Below are positions 11,698-21,750 of a DNA stretch of 64,000 bases, in pieces. The stretch comes from Hygrocybe punicea (Eukaryota > Basidiomycota > Agaricomycetes > Agaricales > Hygrophoraceae): positions 3,906,001 to 3,970,000 of the forward strand of contig OY744461.1 of the NCBI GenBank assembly GCA_963556145.1, in the 5' to 3' direction. Position 1 is the stretch's first letter, and each line of letters opens with the position of its first letter. The translations under genes and the position numbers were made by a program. Below the pieces are notes generated by a model, which made no database searches, was not told the DNA's origin, and saw only the letters and a program-made list of their open reading frames with translations.

Positions 11698-12243
11698 AGC
11701 ACCACCATAGCTTCCTCTTCCCGTATCCCTCCCTCTGACCGTCGTCTTCGAGAACTTCCTCGAAGAACTCTTCAACAAGAACTATCTTTAGCCGCCTTCG
11801 ACCCGACAATCGACGACGACTTCTTCCAGCTAGTACCCGACCACCTCGCTCGACATAACAATCTCCCGCTCGTCTCAGGGTCAAACACCCCCCTATATCT
11901 CTCATCCGACAGTCTCGAATCGGTCGATATACCGATAATTACCATCACACCCGACTCATCCGATCTCAGTTCGACACCCGCATCGCCTACGTCCCCGACT
12001 TCGACCTCGTTAGAACCCCCGTCCACGTCTTCGCTCTCGATATCGAAAACTCCGTCATCGTCATCGTCTCCGTCTTCGCTCTCGACATCGAATAATCCGT
12101 CATCGTCCCCGTCATCGTCATCGCCTACGCCGTCATCGTCCCCGTCATCGTCTTCGCCTACGCCGTCATCGTCCACGTTACCCGACCCGCTCATCGCACA
12201 CCCGACAATCGCTTCATCGACATCTCAGCTCCTTCCACCCACA
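11698..12243 (+). other. open, AUG-less in-frame extension upstream of Gag
   Basis: The Gag frame stays open for 546 nt upstream of its first ATG, back to a TAG at 11,695. There is no in-frame ATG. The conceptual translation is protein-like at first (DRRLRELP, LQQELSLAAFDP, DHLARHNNLPLVSG) and then Ser/Pro-rich. Gag may use a non-AUG start or a spliced leader, or this may be leftover coding sequence. The minus-strand Asp-rich frame over it (11,772-12,194) is a shadow. Confidence 0.45.
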
Positions 12244-14499
12244 ATGACTTCGACCTCTGGATCCTCGACCGCTCCCCACGTCACCGCTCCCCATGTTACT
12301 CCACGACAAATGCCCGCTCGCGGTCACTCCACGGCCCCGACCTTCGACGGGAACCCGCTCAATTTAAACCGTTTCTTCGAAGAAGTCGAGATACTTGCTG
12401 CCGATGCCGCTCTCGACGACGCAGGACGCATTAAGCATAGTCTGCGCTACGCGTCGCTTAGCGACTACGAGCTTTGGGCAAGTTTACCTAGCGCGACCGG
12501 CGTCGATTATGCCGCATTCAAGAAGAGCGTACTCGTGCTATACCCGGGCACGGAAGACGATCACCGGTACACTATGGCGGATCTCGACCGTCTTACGCAC
12601 ACCCAAACCGCTTACGGTATCCGTACCCGCGCCGAACTTGGCGAATATTACCGCGAGTTCATCCGGATCTCGGGATTCCTCTTAGACAAGGGTCGAATCT
12701 CTCCCCGAGAACGCAACATCGCGTACGAGAACGGCTTCCATGTCGAGCTTAAAAAGGACATCAAAACCCGTCTGCAGTACCAAAAGCCGAACCATTTCCA
12801 TAGCGACCCTTACGACTTCCAGGACTTCCACAATTGCGCCCACTTCCTGCTGGCCGGAACCGCGGCCGAACCGTCCACCGTCTCTCGTCTTTCGTCAACG
12901 TCGCCTGCCGCCATCCGGTACTCGACTCCAATGGAACCCGCCACCCGCTACCCGCCTCCCGCTCGCTATGACCCGGTCATTCCTAAAGCGGAACCGGTCG
13001 AACCTAACGTATCCGACCTATTTCGTCTCGTTTCGCAACAACTCGCCGTCCTCACGCAAGCCCTCACCGAACGCAGCAACCCCCCAAAGCCGTGTGCAAA
13101 TAGGGCTGAGCCGACCACCGTGGGACAGGGTTTCACCAACTTCAACTGCCTCTTTTGCGACGATCCGTTCCATCGTATACGCGATTGTCCCATTTGCGAG
13201 CAGTACACTCGAGACGGAATATGCCGCAAGAACGAGCACGGCCGCATCGTGTTGCCTAACGGAATGTATCTTCCAAAGGCTATCGTCGGCAAAAATATGA
13301 GGGAACGCTTCGACGCGTGGCACGCACAGAACCCCGGCAACCGCGCTCCCCCTGCCCGCAACCCCACAGAACCGTTCCAACGCGACCCGCCGCCTCATGT
13401 CAAAACTAACTTCGTCTCCGCCGTCGAAGTACCCACCTACGAACCAGAGGTCACCACCGAGTACGCCGACATCTTTCAGTCCACGACGTCCGACATCGAC
13501 GACGACAACGAACAAATTAAGGTTCTGGAAGCCGAAGTGCAGCGGCTTCGTAAACGGGTTAGATTCGACGGTGTAGAGATCCCATCAAAGGCGAAAGGCA
13601 AGTCTAGAGAAACGTTTCCCAATTTGCCCACCACTTCCACGTCTGTCCCCGCCGCGAAACCCGCCGAGAAAACGACCAGACCTATCAACGAGCAGCCGAT
13701 CACCATAGTCCCCCCTTCAAACACGCGGCCGACCGAGCCGACCGCCCTTGTACCGCGCACTCCCCAGAACCTTCCCGCATCGCACCCCCAATACCGCTAC
13801 CAAGCCCCCATCGAAGATCCCGGTATCGCCAAGTCCGTCATCGACCGCGCGCTCGATTCTCAAGTCTGCATTTCGCAGCGAGAACTTTTAGCCATGTCGT
13901 CCGACGCCCGCCGTCACATGAAGGACCTCACTACGTCGAAAAAGGTCACCGCCGAGAGTAACAACGTCGAGGTCTTCCACTTTCACGCACCCGAAATCCC
14001 CACTCGCGCCTGTCAACACTGTCAGGAAAACGTCCCGCTCGTCGTCGGCCGCGACTCAGTCCCTCTCCGTGCGGTCTACCCGCTCATCAACGGCAAATTC
14101 GTATTCGAGTGCGTCCTCGACAACGGTTCCATGATCATCGGCATGCGACGCGATATTTGGGAGAAACTCGGTTACGGCCTCCAAAATATGAAGATGCGGA
14201 TGCAGTCGGCAAATAAAAGCGATAACGACACCCTCGGCCGGATCGCCAACCTAAAATTCACTTTTGGCGACGTCGATCTTTTCCTCCAAGTCCAAGTCGT
14301 CGACGACGCCCCCTACGAGATCCTCATCGGCCGCCCGTTCTTCACGCTTTCCGAGGCCCTTACGAAGGATTATAAAAACGGAGAACAACAGGTCACGATC
14401 ACGGATCCAAACACCGGCGCCGTCGTCACCTTGCCCACCATCGAGCACAACCAAAAGAACCGACGAGAGCGGTCCGACACCGGAAAGCCGGATTTTTAG
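12244..14499 (+). CDS. gag: Gag-protease polyprotein of Gypsy element
   Basis: 751 residues. Gag forms the virus-like particle and binds element RNA; the C-terminal aspartic protease matures the polyproteins. A capsid-like N-terminal half (containing RGHSTAPTFDGNP) is followed by a zinc knuckle, CLFCDDPFHRIRDC (C-x2-C-x4-H-x4-C), at about residues 302-315. A retropepsin-like domain near the end has the active-site box LDNGS (about 625-629, with Asn where DTG or DSG is usual) and the downstream ILIGRPFF (about 694-701). The ATG at 12,244 follows CCCACA, a reasonable start context, but the frame is open further upstream. The stop at 14,497-14,499 lies in a T5 run where the pol frame takes over at -1. 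Confidence 0.92.
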   Translation: MTSTSGSSTAPHVTAPHVTPRQMPARGHSTAPTFDGNPLNLNRFFEEVEILAADAALDDAGRIKHSLRYASLSDYELWASLPSATGVDYAAFKKSVLVLYPGTEDDHRYTMADLDRLTHTQTAYGIRTRAELGEYYREFIRISGFLLDKGRISPRERNIAYENGFHVELKKDIKTRLQYQKPNHFHSDPYDFQDFHNCAHFLLAGTAAEPSTVSRLSSTSPAAIRYSTPMEPATRYPPPARYDPVIPKAEPVEPNVSDLFRLVSQQLAVLTQALTERSNPPKPCANRAEPTTVGQGFTNFNCLFCDDPFHRIRDCPICEQYTRDGICRKNEHGRIVLPNGMYLPKAIVGKNMRERFDAWHAQNPGNRAPPARNPTEPFQRDPPPHVKTNFVSAVEVPTYEPEVTTEYADIFQSTTSDIDDDNEQIKVLEAEVQRLRKRVRFDGVEIPSKAKGKSRETFPNLPTTSTSVPAAKPAEKTTRPINEQPITIVPPSNTRPTEPTALVPRTPQNLPASHPQYRYQAPIEDPGIAKSVIDRALDSQVCISQRELLAMSSDARRHMKDLTTSKKVTAESNNVEVFHFHAPEIPTRACQHCQENVPLVVGRDSVPLRAVYPLINGKFVFECVLDNGSMIIGMRRDIWEKLGYGLQNMKMRMQSANKSDNDTLGRIANLKFTFGDVDLFLQVQVVDDAPYEILIGRPFFTLSEALTKDYKNGEQQVTITDPNTGAVVTLPTIEHNQKNRRERSDTGKPDF

Positions 14500-14500
14500 A
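14490..14500 (+). promoter_or_regulatory. candidate programmed -1 frameshift site between gag and pol
   Basis: At the end of gag the frame reads GAT TTT TAG. Slipping back one base on the T5 run turns TTT TAG into TTT TTA GAA and enters the pol frame, which is open from here without a stop to 18,149. The TAG is therefore bypassed exactly at the slip site. No stem-loop was modelled downstream. Confidence 0.6.
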
Positions 14501-17500
14501 AGTCGAGGACCCGGAGATACCTCTCGGGAAGGACGCACCGGGAGATGAGAAGCCGCCACTCGAAAGCGACCACACCTATACCACGAACTATGCTTCCCTT
14601 TTGCCGTTTCCCCTAGAAGAGGACTTATGTTTTTCTATCGATTTAGATTTCTCTTCGTCTCAGCCTCAGACTGCCGCCCAGTACGTTTCATTGTTGACCG
14701 ATGTACAAAATCAGCTACGTACTACCGATACCCTTCCTTCGTCTTGTTCCGTCTCCGCTCCTGCGTCACATATTTCCTCTTCGAATATTTGTAACAAAGC
14801 CTCTACTGAACACGCTACTTATATCTCGTATACCACCCCCCCTACCAGGGACCTAAAAGGAGTCGTTACCAAGAAAAAGTATAAGAAGGTAGCCGATCGT
14901 ATCCGCCCAATTTCTACCACTCTCCCCGACGAATACCGTATCATACGCGAGATCACCGGCGACCCGCTAGCCGACTTACCCACGCTCCCGACTCACCCGC
15001 CCGACTTTACACCCGGCACCCGCTATACCCAGGAACGACACGACGCGATGCCGATGAACCCGGATGGATTCCTTTGGCCTGAGGAAGAAAAACTCGGCCA
15101 CCATATCATCAAAACGCAAGAAGCCGCCTTCGCCTGGAACGAATCCGAGAAAGGCCAGTTCAATACGGACTACTTCCCGCCGATCCACATTCCCACCGTA
15201 CCGCACGACCCGTGGGTCCATCGCAATATCCCAATCCCACCCGGCATCCTTAACGAAGTCATCGGCATCATCAAAGACAAAATTAACGCCGGTACCTATG
15301 AACCCTCGAATTCGTCATATCGCTCCCGCTGGTTTTGCGTTTTGAAAAAGGACGGGAAGTCTCTTCGAATCGTCCACGATCTACAGCCGCTTAACGCCGT
15401 CACTATCCGCGATCCCGCCGTACCGCCCATGACCGAGCACTTGGCCGAGGCCTTTGGCGGCCACTCTTGCTACGCTTCCTTCGACCTCTTCGTCTCTTTC
15501 GACCAACGCCTCGTCCACCCCTCGTCTCGTGACTATATGACCTTTCAGTCTCCACTCGGAACGCTTCGACTTACGCGGATTGCTATGGGATACACAAATT
15601 CCCCGCAGATCTTACACGGTGACTCTACGTACATCCTCCGTGACGAAATCCCTCATCTTGCCGTTCCGTATATGGACGATATTCCCGTCAAAGGGCCTCC
15701 AACCCGCTACGAGCAACCCGACGGTACCTACGAGACTATACCCGAGAACCCGGCAATCCGACGTTTCATTTGGGAACACTTCCAAGGTGTCAACCGCGTC
15801 ATCCAGCGTTTCCGCTATGTCGGCGGTACCTTCAACGGCAAAAAACTCGAGTTGTGTCGACCCTCAGTCATCGTTGTTGGCCACCGATGCACATACGAAG
15901 GAAGAGTAGCCGACGACTCCAAAGTACAGAAGATTCGCGATTGGCCACTGCCGACCAACCTCACCGAAGTTCGCGCCTTTCTTGGCATCTGCGGCGTCTT
16001 GCGTATTTTTATCAAGGACTTCTCGCTTCACTCCCGACCCCTCGTCCGCCTTACCCGCAAAGGTATACCCTTCGAATTTGGTGAAGAAGAAGAGACCGCC
16101 GTCGACTACCTCAAAAACGCCGTCATTACGTCGCCAGCGCTGCGCGCTATCGACTACACGCGTGAATGGGAAGTGATTCTCGCCGTCGATTCATCCGTTC
16201 TTGGAGTCGGCTTCGTTCTTATGCAAATCCGCGCCGACGGAAAGCGCTATCCGAATCGCTTTGGTTCAATATCGTGGAACGAACGCGAAGCCCGATACTC
16301 CCAGTCCAAGCTCGAACTCTACGGCCTCTTCAGGGCCCTCCGCGCCTATCGGATTTTCATTATCGGCGTCCGCAACCTCACCGTTGAAGTCGACGCGAAG
16401 TACATAAAAGGGATGCTCAACAACCCCGACATTCAGCCCAATGCAACGATCAACCGATGGATAGCCGGCGTGCTCTTATTTGACTTTAGACTCGTTCACG
16501 TACCCGCTTCCGCACACGGTGCACCCGACGGACTCTCCCGACGTCCCCGCGCTGCAGAAGACCCCGAGGAGATCAACGATTCCGACGATTGGCTCGACCA
16601 CTCCTACGGTTTCTTTATGGAAGTCGTCAACTACCGACCCGTTCCCATACCGTCTAAGCCGATTGCCGTATGCGGCCGCTGCCGTGCCACAGCCGACCGA
16701 CTCCAAGAATTACCCGCCGTCCTCGTCTACACAAATCAGGAAGCCGTATCTGACATACCGCGATCCGATAAAGCCCGCGCGGCCGACGCTCGTCTTGCCC
16801 TCGTGGAGACTTGGTTACGAGATCTAACCCGACCCGCGAACTTCACGGACGAAGAATACCGTCTGTTCCTACGATACGCCCTTGAATTCTTCGTCACCGA
16901 TAACAAGCTTTGGCGCAAAGACCGTCACGGAAAACACAAACTCGTCATACCGCCCGACCGCCGGCTTCAGTTACTCAAAGACGCTCACGACTCTCTCGGC
17001 CATAAAGGTATATTCTCCGTCCGCGCTCGGCTACTCGATCGTTTCTGGTGGCCGCACCTCGACCACGACGTTAAGTGGTACGTCCAGTCTTGCCATCAGT
17101 GCCAAGTACGGCAAATGCGTTATCATCACATTCCGCCCACCGTCGCTACACCGGCCTCACTATTTCGTAAAGCGTATGTCGACACAATGTTTATGCCACG
17201 ATCCGGCGGCTATCGATACATCGTCCAAGCCCGTTGCTCCCTGTCCGCTTACCCTGAGTTCCGCATGTTACGCCGCGAGACCGGCTCCACCATCGGCACG
17301 TTTTTGTTCGAAGACATCTTATGCCGTTGGGGCGCTCTCGAAGAAATCGTCACCGACAACGGCAAGCCGTTCGTAGAAGCGCTCGACTATCTCGCCTCCC
17401 GCTACGGTATCCGCCACATCCGCATTTCGCCCTATAACTCACAAGCGAACGGACCCGTTGAGCGTCGCCACCTAGATGTCCGGGAGGCCATTATGAAAAG

Positions 17501-18149
17501 TTGTGACGGAGATGAAAAGAAATGGCACACCGTAACCCACTCCGTATTTTGGGCCGAACGGGTCACGACACACAAAAGCCTCGGATACTCGTCCTACTAC
17601 ATCGCACACGGAGTAGAACCGCTGTTTCCATTCGATTTTGCCGAAGCTACGTACATGGTTCCGACGCAAGATACGATGTCTACGACCGACCTTATAGTCA
17701 TCCGCGCCCGACAACTTCGTAAACGAGAAGCCGACCTCGATCGGGTCAAAGAAAAGCTTACCAAATCTCGGCTCGCGTCCGCCCGGCAATTTGAGCAGAA
17801 ATACGCCAACACGATCAAAGTTTACGACTTCGAACCCGGTAACCTCGTTCTCGTCCGAAATTCACGTATCGAAATGTCTCTCGATCGTAAAGCAAAACCG
17901 CGGTACTTTGGACCCATGGTTGTCGTCAGGAAAACAGAAGGCGGATCCTACATACTCGCCGAACTCGACGGTGCGGTTTCTAAATCTCGATTTGCCGCTT
18001 TCCGAGTCGTACCCTACCACGCCCGCTCAAAAATATCGATACCGTTGGACGACTTCTTACAATACCCCGATGCCGACGATACCGATTCAAACGATCTTGA
18101 TGATCCGACGTACCCGCCCTCCATAGACTCCTCACCCGACGACGATTAA
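14496..18149 (+). CDS. pol: Pol polyprotein: RT, RNase H, integrase
   Basis: Open in the -1 frame from the gag stop. The first in-frame ATG is well downstream, so a Gag-Pol fusion is expected. Residue numbers here count from 14,601. Reverse transcriptase: KKDGKSLRIVHDLQPLN (about 250), FDLFVSFDQ, and the catalytic YMDD (about 356). RNase H: AVDSSVLGVGF (about 529) and LELYGLFRAL. Integrase: an H2C2 finger from HDSLGHKG to CHQC (about 796-835), then the DDE triad in YVDTMFM, VTDNGKPF and GPVERRH (about 860, 917, 953). A GPY/F-like module (RYFGPMVVVRK) follows near 1105, with an acidic tail and no chromodomain. All key residues are present, so the element may be competent. Confidence 0.95.
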   Translation, partial: LEVEDPEIPLGKDAPGDEKPPLESDHTYTTNYASLLPFPLEEDLCFSIDLDFSSSQPQTAAQYVSLLTDVQNQLRTTDTLPSSCSVSAPASHISSSNICNKASTEHATYISYTTPPTRDLKGVVTKKKYKKVADRIRPISTTLPDEYRIIREITGDPLADLPTLPTHPPDFTPGTRYTQERHDAMPMNPDGFLWPEEEKLGHHIIKTQEAAFAWNESEKGQFNTDYFPPIHIPTVPHDPWVHRNIPIPPGILNEVIGIIKDKINAGTYEPSNSSYRSRWFCVLKKDGKSLRIVHDLQPLNAVTIRDPAVPPMTEHLAEAFGGHSCYASFDLFVSFDQRLVHPSSRDYMTFQSPLGTLRLTRIAMGYTNSPQILHGDSTYILRDEIPHLAVPYMDDIPVKGPPTRYEQPDGTYETIPENPAIRRFIWEHFQGVNRVIQRFRYVGGTFNGKKLELCRPSVIVVGHRCTYEGRVADDSKVQKIRDWPLPTNLTEVRAFLGICGVLRIFIKDFSLHSRPLVRLTRKGIPFEFGEEEETAVDYLKNAVITSPALRAIDYTREWEVILAVDSSVLGVGFVLMQIRADGKRYPNRFGSISWNEREARYSQSKLELYGLFRALRAYRIFIIGVRNLTVEVDAKYIKGMLNNPDIQPNATINRWIAGVLLFDFRLVHVPASAHGAPDGLSRRPRAAEDPEEINDSDDWLDHSYGFFMEVVNYRPVPIPSKPIAVCGRCRATADRLQELPAVLVYTNQEAVSDIPRSDKARAADARLALVETWLRDLTRPANFTDEEYRLFLRYALEFFVTDNKLWRKDRHGKHKLVIPPDRRLQLLKDAHDSLGHKGIFSVRARLLDRFWWPHLDHDVKWYVQSCHQCQVRQMRYHHIPPTVATPASLFRKAYVDTMFMPRSGGYRYIVQARCSLSAYPEFRMLRRETGSTIGTFLFEDILCRWGALEEIVTDNGKPFVEALDYLASRYGIRHIRISPYNSQANGPVERRHLDVREAIMKSCDGDEKKWHTVTHSVFWAERVTTHKSLGYSSYYIAHGVEPLFPFDFAEATYMVPTQDTMSTTDLIVIRARQLRKREADLDRVKEKLTKSRLASARQFEQKYANTIKVYDFEPGNLVLVRNSRIEMSLDRKAKPRYFGPMVVVRKTEGGSYILAELDGAVSKSRFAAFRVVPYHARSKISIPLDDFLQYPDADDTDSNDLDDPTYPPSIDSSPDDD

Positions 18150-18358
18150 GCATTTCATTTATATTCTGTCCACGTTATACCCCCATTTTATTTAGTTCCT
18201 CTTAGTTTTCCAACGATATGACGAATGATGCGAATAGTCCTATGTCTTCGGGAGCCGATCGGCTTTCCTTAGCTGGGTGAACAAGCTGACACGTCTTTTA
18301 TATATACACGATATATTTTTTTTATATATACAACGGGCTCGTTATTTTTATATATATT

Positions 18359-19746
18359 TTACAGGCGGCCGGTCTCGTAATCCCGCTTCAGCATCGCCAA
18401 CCTTGAGGTCGACCGTTCGAGATCGACGCGAAGCCGCTGGAACTCTTGACCGAAGTGGACGAGGTGACGGTTGACGTTGGTGCCTAGGGCTCCCAGCTCC
18501 TCCGTAAGGACCGCTAGCCGCGCCGACACTTGCTCGTAATTCTCCATCGTCAAAACGAACGGGTTCGCTGTCGAGGCCGTCCTAAGCCTTTTCGTCGGCC
18601 GCTCTTCCTCCGACTCCTCCTCGTCTTCGTCATCGTCCTCGACCGACTCCACCCCCTCGACCCGCGGTTTGCTCGTTGAGGCCCGGGCAGGCCTACTGCG
18701 GATGGGTTTTGTCGTGAACGACAGCGGCTTCCTCGTGCCGACCGCGACCTCTTTGCCCTTTCCGGTATCCACCTTGCGCCGACCCCCGCCCGTCCGGTGT
18801 GTAGCGTTAGTACATCTCTTCTTCAGCCTTCGGCATCGTTCGCACACGTAGCCCGTGACGCCTCGACACGCCTCTTGCGCCTTGACGCAGTTGGTGCAGG
18901 GTTGTAGGGGAAACGGCCCGGTGAACTGTTACCAGGATCAGTAACTAAAGAACATATGAACCGACACAAGAACTCACCGTCGTACCAGCCAAGTCTCCGG
19001 TCTCTACGCCCGGCGTATCTACGTCGTCTACATCGGCCGGTGTCTCTGGTGCCGGGTCGACGGGGCCTTCCTCTGGCTCAACTGCGGCTTCCCCTTCCGG
19101 AATCGACTCAGTCCTTGGTTCACCCGCGTTTGCTTCAGCTCGCCGTTCTTCGCTGAGCCGCCGCCGATACGCGGCTCCATCCCTTTCAACCCGGTCCGCT
19201 TCTTGATTCCAGTGCTGCTCGTGTTGTTCTATTCTAAGCCGCTCTCGCCTTTCCTCTGCCGCCTTTCGCCTTTTCTCCGCCTCCGCTCGTGCACTTGCCT
19301 CTGCCATCCGTTTGGCCTCCTCTTCCCGCGTAGCCGCTTCTTCATCCGCCCGCCGTCTGGCTTCTTCCTGTTCCTGCCTCTCCCGGTCCGCCGCTTCTTT
19401 CAGCCACTCTTCGACATCGTTGGCGTACGATTGGCGGTCGGCCCATAACGGTGGCGTTACTGGCCTCGTACCACCAGCTCGGAGTTCCGCGACGATTCCA
19501 TTGTAAGCACGCTGGCGGGACGGCATGAGCTATCTTAGGACACGCGTAGTCAATAAGGAAACTCACCAGCGCCTTCTTGCGGCCGCTTAACCATTGTTGG
19601 GCCATCCCCTCGTTGCCGTCCACCATCGTTACGAGGTCGTCGCTATGAAACACGGTGACCGCGTTGACGGCCTCTTCGTAGTCCGCCCGGACATCGGGTT
19701 CGATGCTTTCGACGAAAGCGAGGAAGTTGTCGTAGACTTGGGACAT
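18359..19746 (-). CDS. antisense spliced gene in Gypsy element: Zn2Cys6-motif, coiled-coil protein
   Basis: Three exons on the strand opposite gag-pol, between pol and the 3' LTR: 19,746-19,567, 19,511-18,978 and 18,925-18,359, giving 426 residues. Both introns (55 and 52 nt) are GTGAGT...AG, phase 0, and keep the frame. Exon 1 starts at an ATG after TTCACA and has no domain I recognise. Exon 2 is long, Glu/Arg/Ala-rich and likely coiled coil, then Pro/Glu/Asp-rich. Exon 3 opens with six cysteines spaced C-x2-C-x6-C-x7-C-x2-C-x6-C (about residues 248-276, second half CERCRRLKKRC), the spacing of fungal Gal4-type zinc clusters. An acidic stretch and a C-terminal helical, Leu/Arg-rich region follow. 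A nuclear DNA-binding or silencing/regulatory role is inference. An alternative acceptor (AAGATAG, about 19,530) would also keep the frame. Confidence 0.75.
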
Positions 19747-19831
19747 TGTGAACGTGTGATGGTGTAGAGGAAAGGTCGGATCAACAACGAGAAAAATTTT
19801 CTTTTTTTTACTTTGCCGTTGTTTGGCCGCT

Positions 19832-19842
19832 CACGTGATTGG
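19832..19842 (-). promoter_or_regulatory. CCAAT box and CACGTG motif upstream of antisense gene
   Basis: Read on the minus strand, CCAATCACGTG lies about 90 bases upstream of the antisense ATG, inside the element and outside the LTR. It is a plausible private promoter for the antisense gene. Not proven. Confidence 0.4.
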
Positions 19843-19900
19843 CCACATTCGCGACCCGCATTCGGAGACCCCATATTCTCGACCACGGATGGTCTCTATT

Positions 19901-19916
19901 AGAAGACCCAAGGAGA
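19901..19916 (+). other. polypurine tract
   Basis: AGAAGACCCAAGGAGA directly abuts the TGTAG start of the 3' LTR, the expected site for plus-strand priming. It is imperfect, with three C residues. Confidence 0.6.
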
Positions 19917-20711
19917 TGTAGAGGGTCCTCGACCCTCTGAGGCCGTAACATCGATATCTAGCGAATCCGCTCGAACCCGACGTCTCTAGCAATCTACGTT
20001 CGAACCCGACGCAACCCGACGCAACCCGATGCATACCGACTAGCACGGCCGCTCACGTACCTGGACGGTCTATCTCCTAAACTCACGGAACTTCAAATAT
20101 CGAAGATAGATCTCATCGGACTGGGATCCCGACATCGGACTTGCCTTATTCACGCCTAGCGTCTCCCTTATGGGGATATAGTAAAGTATATTGCATCTTT
20201 TACGGTTTTTTATATCTTCCACCCATTTTCCCTGTCATCGTCGCCTCGCAACGCTCTTCCTACTTCCCCATTTTTATTCTCCTTTGTCTCCTCTCATCGG
20301 CCGAGGACTCTCGTCCGAATCTAGGTACACAAATTTGTAGTATAAAAACGGTGCCCAAGCGCCGTCTCAAAAAAAGAAACCAGTTCCCCCATTTCCTCTC
20401 TCTGAGAATTAAGTCTCTCAGTAAATTCCATCGCACACATTGCTCGTCGGATTCCTCGACGCCCTCCCCGTCGTTCTACCGCCTTTATCTCTACGTTACT
20501 CGTCACCCGACACCCGACCCGCCGTACCCGACATCGTCGGCCTCGTCGGCTTCGATCGGTCTCCATAGATCTCAGTAGTTTACTCGGCGGCTTCTTACTT
20601 TTTATATCCTATTATCTTACTGAAGCTTGTTAGACTATTCCTAGTCACTTCTACGCTGACCCCTCAGGCTTAGGATCATTATTCCGCAGCCACCCCGACC
20701 TCGCCTTTACA
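19917..20711 (+). repeat. 3' LTR of the Gypsy element
   Basis: Same length and, as far as I can compare by eye, same sequence as the 5' LTR. Followed by the target repeat ACGG. Confidence 0.95.
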
Positions 20712-21116
20712 ACGGCAACAGGGACGACGAGGACGGAAACGGCGAGGACGGGACGGCAAACGGGACGGCAACGACAACACGAACGGCACGGGGCCGACGG
20801 CCGTGGGCCACCACACGGGAACGGGGACGATGACGACAATGACGACGACGAGGATGGGGACAACAAGGACGACGACAAGGACAGCAAGGACGGGGACAAC
20901 AGGCAACGGAAACGAGGATGGCCGGGACGAGGGAACGGGATGACGACAACGGAGACCGCGACAACGAGGACGACGACAATGGGGACGGCGAGGACGGAAA
21001 TGGCGAGGGACGGCAAACGGGACGGCTACGGCAACACGAATGGGAACAGGGCCAGACGGGAACGACGACGACGACGGGGGCGACGAGGGCGATGCGGAGG
21101 GGCGTGGACATGTAGG
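20712..21116. repeat. GAC-rich low-complexity arm, continuation of 10.3-10.87 kb
   Basis: GACGACGAGG and ACGGGAACGG motifs continue what precedes the Gypsy element, so the retrotransposon split one low-complexity arm. The open frames here on both strands are compositional. Confidence 0.7.
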
Positions 21117-21129
21117 TAACCCCGGTATG

Positions 21130-21325
21130 TAATTTTTTAGGTCCCCCCCGTTTCCCTCCCCTTCCCCCCATTTCCCTCTCCTCTGCCCCTTCTCCCCCTG
21201 CCTATCTCCTACCCCCTCCCATCCACCTCCTGCCCTTCTCCCCTTGCCCACCCCCTCCATTCCCCCTGGTCATTTCCCCCTCTCCTCTTCTCTCCACCAC
21301 CACCACCACCACCTCCCACCCTCAT
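21130..21325. repeat. C/T-rich tract and (CAC)n
   Basis: About 190 bp of CCCCTT/CTCC-rich sequence ending in a CAC microsatellite (about 21,296-21,314). A similar CTCCCTTCTCCC tract closes the GAC-rich mosaic at 43,580-43,640, suggesting this order belongs to one element type. Confidence 0.6.
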
Positions 21326-21483
21326 CCCCTGATAATATAATGTAGATATGTATATAATTAAGCAAAATAATTATGTGATTTGCAATGTCTATTTTAAGTA
21401 AGTTGCTAAATGTAAATTATTTAAAATTATGTTATAACATATGATATAATGATTTAGTGGTATGATTACTTAGCAGATGCTGA

Positions 21484-21750
21484 GCAGGGTGAGACATCCC
21501 AGAAAAGGCTGTGGGATGTCCCACAAGCTGACAGGGATGTCCCAGATAAGCTGTGGGATGTCCCACAGGCTGGCTGGGGGCTGAGAGGGATGTCCCAGAC
21601 AAGGCTGTGGGACATCCCATCCCGACTGTGGGACGTCCCACAAGCTGACAGCAATGTCCAAGAGAAGGCTGTGGGACATCCTACAAGCTCACAGGATATC
21701 CCAGAAGCTGAGAGGGATGTCCCAACCAAGCCTCTGTGAGATGTCCCCTT
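21484..21750. repeat. GGGATGTCCC tandem array (copy A)
   Basis: At least ten TGGGATGTCCCA or TGGGACATCCCA blocks separated by AAGCTGACAGG, CAGGCTGG and AAGGCTG spacers. Each block is nearly palindromic, differing only at its central two bases. Confidence 0.85.

Larger units (their letters stand above)
10876..20711 (+). mobile_element. complete Ty3/Gypsy LTR retrotransposon
   Basis: 9,836-bp element with two 795-bp LTRs that start TGTAG and end TTTACA and show no difference that I could see. It is flanked by the 4-bp direct repeat ACGG (10,872-10,875 and 20,712-20,715). Order: LTR, primer-binding site, Gag-protease, RT-RNaseH-integrase, antisense gene, purine tract, LTR. RNase H before integrase places it in Ty3/Gypsy. 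It is inserted in the GAC-rich arm of a foldback. Matching LTRs and intact frames indicate recent insertion. Its CpG-rich composition contrasts with the surrounding decayed DNA. Confidence 0.95.

Noticed and set aside
11772..12194. Asp/Gly-rich minus-strand frame in the Gypsy leader
   Set aside because: Shadow of a CGTCATCGTCCC repeat in the in-frame extension of Gag; no splice or start support.
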